NCBI GenBank assembly: GCA_019918135.1
Contig: WBZZ01002490.1
Location: forward strand, 186,001 to 250,000
DNA length: 64,000 bases
DNA from: Paulinella micropora
Lineage: Eukaryota > Cercozoa > Imbricatea > Euglyphida > Paulinellidae
Reading direction: 5' to 3'
Below the pieces are notes generated by a model that was not told where the DNA came from, made no database searches, and worked only from the letters and a program-made list of their open reading frames with translations. Position numbers and translations under genes: made by a program. Shown here piece after piece: positions 50,223-58,298 of this stretch. Every line of letters starts with the position of its first letter. The stretch's first letter is position 1.

Positions 50223-52391
50223 ATGTCTCACAGAATCTTTGATCTCCCCGACGACATTTGCGAGCAGCTAACAACCTTGTATCTCAGACCGGAGGACGAG
50301 GCGTTGCTTTATGCAACCAACACCAACTACCCGCCAAGAAAACTAGGCGGCGAGAGGGGGTCTGCGCTGCTGGCTTCCATGCTGCTTCACTTTTATTATA
50401 ACGGAGAATTCTTGTCCCTGCAAGATAACCAGGCAGAGCTTCTCAGCCGGATCGCGGAGGACGGCAAAATACGTATAACCCCTCTGCCTGTCCCCCAACC
50501 TCGCCGCGGGACAAAGAGCGATTATTGGGCCGCAGCAGAGTCTGCGGTTTTTCACGTGCTGAAGACGCACAAGGAAGCCTCAGACCAGTTGGAGTTAAAA
50601 AGTCTCGGCCTGTACAGAGACAAATGGGATTTAAAAAGTCTAACCCTGTCCGGAGACGACGCATCCAACCGGAACAAGCACACGATTCTCACCAAGCGGA
50701 ATGGGAAGTACTTTCCTTTGGCAGAGCACGGGCTTTTGAGCTTACGCATAAAGCACCTGTGCTTGCATAACCTAAAGCTTCGGCTAGAAAAGGAGGTGGA
50801 AGCGCTGGTCATAAAGAGATGCCTCCATGAGGAGCTTTGCTTTGTGCACCTCAGGCTCAGGCTGTCGGAGCAGAACGCTCTCAAGTTGTACCACTGTTTC
50901 AATCTCAAGCGGTTTGTTTTTAGCCAGCACCCTGACGACGAAAAGGCTGCGGCCTCGAACGGTTTTACACTGGAAGTGTTCCGATGCCCAAACCTGCGGA
51001 GAGTCGAGGCAAGCGTGGCGCTACCCAGATCCCGTGTTGACCCAACGCTACGAGCCTCTACCCTGCAGCATACAGAATCGGGCAAGCGGGACAAGGACTT
51101 GGATATCTACGCCGCGGGTGTCTGGGATGTATCAGTTGATCGTTGTTATGCCAGGGTCCTCAGCCTCTATCGTTTAAAAGACAGGGCGCCTTTGACATAC
51201 GTTGGTCTGAGAGTAGAGTACTGCTCTGACTTAGAACAAGTCAACTTACCCTCCGACCTGAACCTCGTAAAAGAGGGTAAATTGGAATTCTTCATTTGTC
51301 GCAAACTAGCCAAAATCAGTTTGCCCGAACTACTGCGGTGCCAAAAGGCGGACCTTCTCTTCTATGAATTGGATAGCCTCAGCGAGCTTAGCCAGCCCGC
51401 GCTCTGGGAGATCACGGGCGATGGGTACAAGGCCAAATTTGTATCTTGCCATAAGCTTGAAACTATCGGATTACCAACCCACCTCGCATGCCAGAAGGCC
51501 TCCGTTGACCTTATTAGTTTAAATGAACTCCGCGAGCTCGTTCTCCCCGCACGCTTTGGGCCAGCTGCTCTCGACCTCGGTGGTTCCGCGGTCGAGGGCA
51601 GCTGTCTCAGACTCGAAGTCGAATCCTGCCCTCGGCTCCAAAGTATTCGCACGGCCAGCGCACCTGCGACAAAAGTTAAACAACAACAACCCGATCTTAC
51701 AGAGATCCGTGTTTACAGGTTTCCATGGGCCCACGAGGGAAAGGGGGCGGCAGACCTAAAGATCCTAGCCGCGGGGGTCAGCATGAATATTGAGCTATTG
51801 AGGAGTGACATAAAAACCCTTTTTCTTAGTCCGGACCAAAAGAAGATGAAGGATCTTACCCTAGACATCAGAGACTGTCAACTGCTAGAACAAGTTTGCT
51901 TGTCGACGGAGGTCAGCCAAGAAAGGTTTTATGCATTTATTGCGAATTGTAAAAAGCTCTGCTTTCTTATTCTGCCCCAGCTCCTGTGCAAGGAGGCAGA
52001 ACTGATATTGAAGGATTTAGACAATCTTCAAAGCCTTTGCTTAGAGAGCGCCCATTGGCGGGTTTCCCGCCAATTGACGCTAACAGCAGACTATTGTTAC
52101 AAGCTCGAGACTATCCGCCTACCTAAAAACCTCCGGTGCCAGAAAGCAGAGCTTTTCTTCACTCACTTGTGGCGCGTGGAAGAATTTTCTATGCCCGAAG
52201 GCTGGAATATCAGCCAAGAGCTCAAGGTGACTTTCAGAAAGTGCTGGTTACGGAGCTTTACCGTGCCGCCCGGCTTTAAGTGCCGCGGGAAGTTCACCCT
52301 GGATTTTTCGGGAAGCATTCGCATGCCTAATCTTTCTTTGCCCAACGAGAAATGGTGCAAAAGATTGGTTGTGCTTCGGTCAAAGCACTAA
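50223..52391 (+). CDS. Giant leucine-rich-repeat protein (722 residues), paralogue of the gene at 37,013
   Basis: It starts MSHRIFDLPDDICEQLTTLY at 50,223, an F-box-like opening (LPDDICEQL). After a helical N-terminal region, LRIKHLCLHNLKLRLEKEVE begins a repeat domain of about 24-residue units such as CRKLAKISLPELLRCQKADL and CYKLETIRLPKNLRCQKAEL. The repeated Cys-x-Lys-Leu...Leu-Pro...Leu-x-Cys-Gln-Lys pattern is the same as in the 632-residue protein at 37,013 on the other strand, so the two are paralogues. Solenoid proteins of this kind are likely adaptors; with the F-box-like start, recruitment to host SCF complexes is a plausible inference. An R1 element lies 50 bp after the stop. Confidence 0.8.
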   Translation: MSHRIFDLPDDICEQLTTLYLRPEDEALLYATNTNYPPRKLGGERGSALLASMLLHFYYNGEFLSLQDNQAELLSRIAEDGKIRITPLPVPQPRRGTKSDYWAAAESAVFHVLKTHKEASDQLELKSLGLYRDKWDLKSLTLSGDDASNRNKHTILTKRNGKYFPLAEHGLLSLRIKHLCLHNLKLRLEKEVEALVIKRCLHEELCFVHLRLRLSEQNALKLYHCFNLKRFVFSQHPDDEKAAASNGFTLEVFRCPNLRRVEASVALPRSRVDPTLRASTLQHTESGKRDKDLDIYAAGVWDVSVDRCYARVLSLYRLKDRAPLTYVGLRVEYCSDLEQVNLPSDLNLVKEGKLEFFICRKLAKISLPELLRCQKADLLFYELDSLSELSQPALWEITGDGYKAKFVSCHKLETIGLPTHLACQKASVDLISLNELRELVLPARFGPAALDLGGSAVEGSCLRLEVESCPRLQSIRTASAPATKVKQQQPDLTEIRVYRFPWAHEGKGAADLKILAAGVSMNIELLRSDIKTLFLSPDQKKMKDLTLDIRDCQLLEQVCLSTEVSQERFYAFIANCKKLCFLILPQLLCKEAELILKDLDNLQSLCLESAHWRVSRQLTLTADYCYKLETIRLPKNLRCQKAELFFTHLWRVEEFSMPEGWNISQELKVTFRKCWLRSFTVPPGFKCRGKFTLDFSGSIRMPNLSLPNEKWCKRLVVLRSKH

Positions 52392-52440
52392 AGACAAACC
52401 CCCCCCCCCCCCCTCTTTTCCTTCTCCCTCTCCCTAAATT

Positions 52441-52499
52441 TCAGCGCCAAGATTAACACTTTGTCGAGGATTTTTTTTTATTAATTTTGTACATTCTTA
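52441..52499 (+). terminator. R1 element behind the 722-residue LRR gene
   Basis: TCAGCGCCAAGATTAACACT, TTTGTCGAGG, a T-rich stretch with TTATTAATTT, then TGTACATTCTTA follow the gene in sense orientation. The same module stands behind the 632-residue paralogue. Confidence 0.55.
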
Positions 52500-54168
52500 T
52501 TGAAAACGCGTTTATTAAAAAAGTCGGTATAGACCACACTTTGTGCCTTTCTTTGGCCGGCGCGTTCGGAATTTGCAAAAAAATATACCACCAAAAACTC
52601 AGCACATCCTTAATATACAGCACAGGGGGGGGAGAGAGGGAGGGGGAAGAGAGAGAGAGAGGCGGGGAGGATTTTCATGGTTTCCACCAATGCACTTATC
52701 TGAGAGCGAGCAGCACACTCCTCCCCTTGTGCGCCGTCCGAGAAGGAGCAGCGGTGTGAGGGAAGGCAGCAAGGAGAAGGGAGGGGGAGGGGCGCGCTGA
52801 AAAAGTACAATTTACGCTGAATTAAATTTCGACAGTCTTAGGCTTTGGGCACCCGAGGGCTAGCAAATGGACGGGGATAGGATAGAAGGAGGGGGCAAGA
52901 CAGAGGGAACGGGGAGGAGAGATGGAGAGGCGAAAGAGATGGGGGGGGGGGGGGCGCCTCCCTCCCTTTCTTTCCTTCACCTGAGCCCCCTGAGCCCGGG
53001 GGGCTCAAAGAACAGGGGGCGGAACCGAAAAAAAAACTAAAAAGATACCGCTGAGCCGAATCTGCAGGGAAGGGGCGCTGCCCCCCCCCCCCCCCCCACC
53101 CCCCGCTTGGTACCCCTCCCCCTGCATCCCAAAATCCTTTCTTTCACCCTTCTCCCTTTCCTCCCCTGAGCCCAAAGGGCTCCAGGAGCAGGGGGGGGGG
53201 GGGGGGGAAGGCAGAGGGAAGGGGGTGAGAGGAAGACGGAATGAGCTAACTCCCCGTCCGAGAACTACTAGGAGAGAGAGGGGCGGGGGAGGAATTCATG
53301 CACCTGTCTGAGAACGAATAGCACACCCCTTTCCCCTTCCCTTGCTTCTTCCACTCCCTATTCTTAGAGGGGGGGGGGGCGTCCCCTTTCTCTTTGGCTC
53401 CCCCTCCCCCCCTCTCCTTTAAATTTGTCTTCTACCTCCCCTCCCCTCTACTCCCCCTCCACCCCTGAGCCCGGGGGCTCAAAGAGCAGGGGGCAGAACT
53501 AGAAAAAAACTAAAAAGATGCCACTGAGCCCATGCCGGGGCGCCCCCCCCCCTCTGCAAGTCCGCGCCCGGGAAACAGAGGGGGGGGCGCCCCCCCCCCC
53601 TGTATCCAAAAATTCTTTATGCCATCTCCCCTCTGAGCGCAGGGGGCCCAAGGAGCAAGGGACGGGGAGGAAAAGGGGGGGGAGGACGCAGAAGCTACAA
53701 AAAATGAATAAATACATTAAACGCTTCCAATAGGCCCCCCCGTTCTCAGTGCCAAGTGTAAGACCGTCGAGCTTTAATGAAAAATCTTTGACTTTCTTGG
53801 CGCGCGCCCCCCCCCACACACTTCTCTCTCCCGCTCGCTGTTCTTGGGCGGGGGGGGGGGGCGCCACCCTCCATCCTTTAAATTTGTCTTGTGCTTCCCC
53901 TCCCCTCTGATACCCCCCCCCTGAGCCCGGGGGGCTCAAATAGCAGGGGGCAGAAATGAAAAAAAACTAGGAAGATGCCACTGAGCCTATGCCGGAGGGC
54001 GCTTCCCCCTGACGACCTCTTTTGGCGCCCCCCCCCCCCTGTATTCAGAAATCCTTTTTGCCATCTCCCCTTGCCCCCCCCTGAGCCCAGGGGGCTCAAG
54101 GAGCAGGGGAAAGGGACCCTGTCCATAGAATTGTCTTGTGCCTCTCTCTGCCCCCCCCCCCCGGGCTC

Positions 54169-54193
54169 GGGGGGGGGGGGGGGGGGGGGGGGG
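54169..54193 (+). repeat. 25-nt poly-G run
   Basis: An uninterrupted run of 25 G follows CCCGGGCTC. Another run of 18 G lies at 55,801-55,818. Such runs can form G-quadruplexes and are prone to length error in sequencing. Confidence 0.8.
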
Positions 54194-56269
54194 CTAGCGA
54201 ATGCAAGAGAAAGGAGAGAGGGAGGGAGGGAAGAGAGAGGGACGGGGGAGAAGTTTTGTGCACCTACACATGCACCTGTATGAGAACGAATAGCACACCT
54301 TATCACCCCTCGTGCGGCCGTCTGGAAAGAAGGAGCAGCGGGGAGAGGGCAGGGGGCGCGGGAGAGGGCAGGGGGCGCTGAAAAATTTTACGGATGTTTA
54401 TTAAAGTTCAACAGTCTTAGACTTGGCACCGGAGTGGCTAACAAATGGATGGGGGGGGGGGGGGAGAAGGAAGGAGAGAGGGAGGGGAAAGAGAGAGGGA
54501 TGGAAGAGGAGAGAGGGGAGGGGAGAAGAGCTACTAGTAGGGAAGGGGAGGGGGAAGACGGAATGAGCAAACTCCCCGTCCGAGAAATACTAGGAGAGGG
54601 AGGGGCGGGGGAGGGGTTTATGCCCCCCCACCTATGCACCTGTCTGGGAACGAGCAGCACACCCCTCACCTGAGAAGAAGGAGCAGCAGAGAAAGGGAAG
54701 GCGGGAAGGAGAAGGGAGAGGGAAGGGGCGCGCTGAAAAAGTACAAGTTTTCTTTATTCAATTTTGACAGTCTTAGACTTGGCACCGGGGGGCTAGCAAA
54801 TGGACGAAGGGAGGAGGGAGGGAGAGGGAAGAGACAGGGAAGGGAGAGGAGAGAGAGAGGGGGGGGGGGAGAAGAGCGAGGGAAGGGGAGAGGGAAGATG
54901 GAATGAGCTAAGCCAACCCCCCGTCCGAGAACTACTAGGAGGGGCGGGAGAGGATTTTCATGGCCCCATGCATGCACCTGTCTGAGAACGAGCAGCACAC
55001 CCTGCCCCCTCCCCCTCGTGCGCCCGCCTGAGGAGAAGAAGCAGCGGGGAAAGGGAAGGCAGGAAGGAGAAGGAGCGCGCTGAAAAAGTACAATTTTTTT
55101 TTAATTAAATTCCGACAGTCTCAGACTTGGCACCGGGGGACTAGCAAATGGAAGGGGGATGAGAGAGGGAGGGGGGAAGCGAGAGGGAAGGGGGGGGGGG
55201 GGACGGAATGAGCTAAACCCCGTCCGAGAACTACTAGAAGAGAGAGGGGCGGGGGAGGTTTTCATGCCCACACCTATGCACCTGTCTGGGAACGAGCAGC
55301 ACACCCCTTCCCCCCCCCCCCCCTCGTGTTCCGGCCTGAGAAGAAGGAGCAGCGGGGAGAGGGAAGGCGGGAAAGAGAGGGAGAGGGGAAGGGGCGCGCT
55401 GAAAAAGTACAATTTTTTTATTATTAAATTTCGACAGTCTTAGACTTGGCACTGGGGGGCTAGCAAATGGACAGGGAGAGGAGAGAGGGAGGGGGAAGAG
55501 AGAGGGGAGGGGAAGAGAGAGGGGAGGGGAGAAGAGCGAGGGAAGGTGGGGGGAGGGAGGAAGACGGAATGAGCAAAACCCCCCGTCCGAGAACTACTAG
55601 GAGAGTGAGGGGCGGGGGAGGATTTTCATGGTTCCCCCCCATGCACCTGTCTGAGAACGAGCAGCACACCCCTCGTGCACCCGTCTGAGAAGAAGGAGCA
55701 GCGGGGAAAGGGAAGGCGGGAAGGAGAAGGGAGAGGGAAGGGGCGCGCTGAAAAAGTACAATTTTTTTTATTAAATTTCGACAGTCTTAGACTTGGCACC
55801 GGGGGGGGGGGGGGGGGGCTAGCAAATGGACTAGGGGAGGAGAGAGGGAAGAGAGAGGGGAGGGGAAAAGAGCGAGGGAAGGAAGGGGAAGACGGAATGA
55901 GCTAACCCCCCGTCCGAGAACTACTAGGAGAGGGAGGGGCGGGAGAGGATTTTCATGGCACCTACCCATGCACCTGTCTGAGAACGAGCAGCACACTTTT
56001 CCCCCCTCATGCGCCCGCCTGAAGGAGCAGCGGGGAAAGGGAAGGCAGGAAGGAGAAGGGATAGCGAAGGGGCGCGCTGAAAAGGTACAACTTTTTTTTA
56101 ATTAAATTCCGACAGTCTCCGACTCGGCACCGGGGGACTAGCAAATGAAAGGGGGATGAAAGAGGGAGGGCGGAAGCGAGAGGGAAGGGGGAAGACGGAA
56201 TGAGCTAAACCCCCTCGTCCGAGAACTACTATGAGAGAGAGGGGCGGGGGAGGATCTTCACACTCATGG

Positions 56270-56620
56270 AGGAGGGGTGTGCTGCTCGTTCCCAGACAGG
56301 TGTATAGGTGGGGGGCATGCCTCTCTCTCTCCTAGTAGTTCATGGACCCTCTCTCCTAATAGTTCTCGGACGGGGGGTTAGCTCATTCCGTCTTCCCCCT
56401 CCCCTTCCCTCGCTCTTCTCAACTCCCCTCTCTCCTCTCCCTTCCCTTTCTCTTTCCCTCCCTCTCTCCTCATTTGCTAGCCCCCCCGGTGCCAAGTCTA
56501 AGACTGTCGAAATTTAATAGAAAAAAATTTGTACTTTTTCAGCGCGCCCCTTCCCTCTCCCCTCTCCTTCCCGTCTTCGCTTTCCCCGCTGCTCCTTCTT
56601 CTCAGACGGGCGCACGAGGG
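56270..56620 (-). repeat. Inverted unit inside the tandem array
   Basis: From GAGGAGGGGTGTGCTGCTCG to CTTCTCAGACGGGCGCACGA the array unit reads in reverse. Its R1 lies at about 56,490-56,548 in plus orientation. The neighbours on both sides read forward, so one unit has flipped. Confidence 0.75.
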
Positions 56621-57079
56621 GGGGGGGGGAGACGGAATGAGCTAAACCCCGTCGGAGAACTAGTAGGAGAGAGGGGCGGGGGGAGGGTTTTCATACCCCC
56701 CCCCCTATGCACCTGTCTGGGAACGAGCAGCACACCCCCCCCTCGTGCGCCCGCCTGAGAAGAAGGAGCAGCGGAAAAAGGGAAGGCGGGGAGGAGAAGG
56801 GAGAGGGAAGGGCGCGCTGAAAAAGTACAATTTACGCTGAATTAAATTTCGACAGTCTTAGACTTGGTACCGGGGGGCTAGCAAATGGATGGGGGAAGGA
56901 GAGAGGGAGGAGGCCGAGCCATGGCACGAACAGGACGCCGTCGGGGCCGTGAGGCCCTTGTACACTTGGTACACATGGCCACGGCCCATCCATCCGCCGT
57001 AGGATCATGCTGGAAGCACGGTGCTTCTCCAAAAATGTAAACCGAACAAAAATAAAAGTAAAAAAGCCTTTTTTAAACT

Positions 57080-57378
57080 TTAATAAAACTCACCTCTGAA
57101 CTTGACAGTGAAGACATACAGGCTGTTCACTGTTCTTATGCTAAACTCACACTTGTATTTTTCGCCAGTTCGTTCATTTTTGTGTGCAAAACCCATGCAA
57201 TGTTTTGGCGGTAAATACGATCGTCGGTTCCTTCGGCGAGTATGTAGGATTCTCAGACGCAGTAGAAAAGAGCAGGGAGGGTCAGCGCTTGGGCTTGGAA
57301 CATGTCTTACAAACATCAGCCGCCTTCTTTGTTGACACAGCATTTAGTTTCGACTGCAGTTCGTCCTGGGTACATTGA
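57080..57378 (-). pseudogene. Short gene remnant
   Basis: Coding-like minus-strand stretches include DELQSKLNAVSTKKAADVCK near 57,340 and NERTGEKYKCEFSIRTVNSL near 57,140, not in one frame; it looks broken (one or two breaks). A Cys pair (CKTC) suggests a former zinc knuckle. No family was recognised. Confidence 0.35.
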
Positions 57379-57478
57379 CCGCCGCCCATTCATCCTTGGG
57401 GGGGAGAGGCGCCAAGAAAGTGCAAAAAAGAATTCTTTATTAAAGCTCGATGGTCGTACATTGGAGGGCACTGAAAAC

Positions 57479-57525
<47 letters not shown>

Positions 57526-58298
57526 AGGGGGAGGGCAGGGGCGCGCTAAGAATGTACAGAAAACAATAATAAAATCCTTGACAAAGGTTTTAAGACGCTG
57601 AAGCGCAACTTGTACCAACACTGTCAAAGGGGTCGAGGCAGGTGCGAAAAGTAAGGTGGAAGTCTGTGGCCACTTTTTTTCTTTCCCCTTCTGTTTCTTT
57701 GGTTGTCGGGCAAAAAAAAACTGTTTAGAAATGGTTTCTGGCCGAGGTCTCTTGTAAGAACCCTGCGCCCGTCGCTCCGGGAGGGGGGGCATCCCCCCCC
57801 GCCCCCCCCCCCCCTCCGCCCCTTCAGTCCGCGCCAGCAAAGCAATTAAAGAACTTTAATTTCTGTTTTAATCATACTATTAGAAGCCTGGACAAAAAAG
57901 CTCATTCTTCTTTCTCGCCAGAGAGAAGAAAACATTGCAACCCCCCAAAAGGTCGTCCCACTGTATTAAATGGAGAGCTTACCAAGTGAAAGCTTTTAAT
58001 GTTTCTTATTATTAATAGATATATACTCACCCGCCCCCCCCCCCCCTCTCTCTCTCTCTTCCTTTTGCTGCCCCTTTTTAGCTTTGCGGTTCGCGCACGA
58101 GCCAAAGACTCTTCATCTGCTTTGCCGTCCAGCGAGATTTTTCTTACGCGCGCCTACACACGCACCCATATGAAGATAGAGCATGGAAGGGGGGGGGTGT
58201 CAGAAGATCGACACAGAAAGCGATACTAAGCTTCAGATACAAGTGAATATGAGCAAATAAGAATTACCTTGATTATCCTTTTGGCGGCTGGTTCTTAT
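57379..58298. other. Mixed spacer: R1 elements, GA microsatellite, D5 tail copy, AT-rich leader
   Basis: R1-type elements in minus orientation lie at 57,408-57,470 (GGCGCCAAGAAAGTGC) and 57,541-57,600 (GCGCGCTAAGAATGTAC). The (GA)n run is at 57,480-57,518 and a C/G-rich stretch at 57,780-57,830. From 57,850 the sequence is AT-rich with a CT run near 58,050. No gene is seen apart from the duplicated D5 tail. Confidence 0.6.
57728..57778 (-). pseudogene. Duplicated C-terminal tail of the D5 primase-helicase gene
   Basis: The minus frame reads ERRAQGSYKRPRPETI, matching ERRAQGPCKRPRLETI at the end of the D5 gene (58,330-58,379). The two stretches differ at a handful of bases over 50. On one side it is fused to the repeat module CTTTGGTTGTCGGGCAAAAA, which is common in the mosaics. 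Confidence 0.7.

Larger units (their letters stand above)
52600..57060. repeat. Tandem array of about 320-350-bp units
   Basis: Each unit holds, in order, a CTGTCTGAGAACGAGCAGCA block, AGAAGGAGCAGCGG, a purine tract, an R1 element in reverse (GCGCGCTGAAAAAGTACAAT to GACTTGGCACC), GGCTAGCAAATGGA, a second purine tract with GACGGAATGAGC, CGTCCGAGAACTACTAGG and a TTTTCATGG end. R1 right ends mark the spacing: 54,728, 55,075, 55,394, 55,743 and 56,072, so periods of 347, 319, 349 and 329. The left part (52,600-54,360) is more degenerate and mixed with GAGCCC-GGGCTC palindromes. No gene is present. Confidence 0.88.

Noticed and set aside
52600-57060. CRISPR array
   Set aside because: Units are 320-350 bp, repeats are long and degenerate, and there are no short regular spacers or cas genes.
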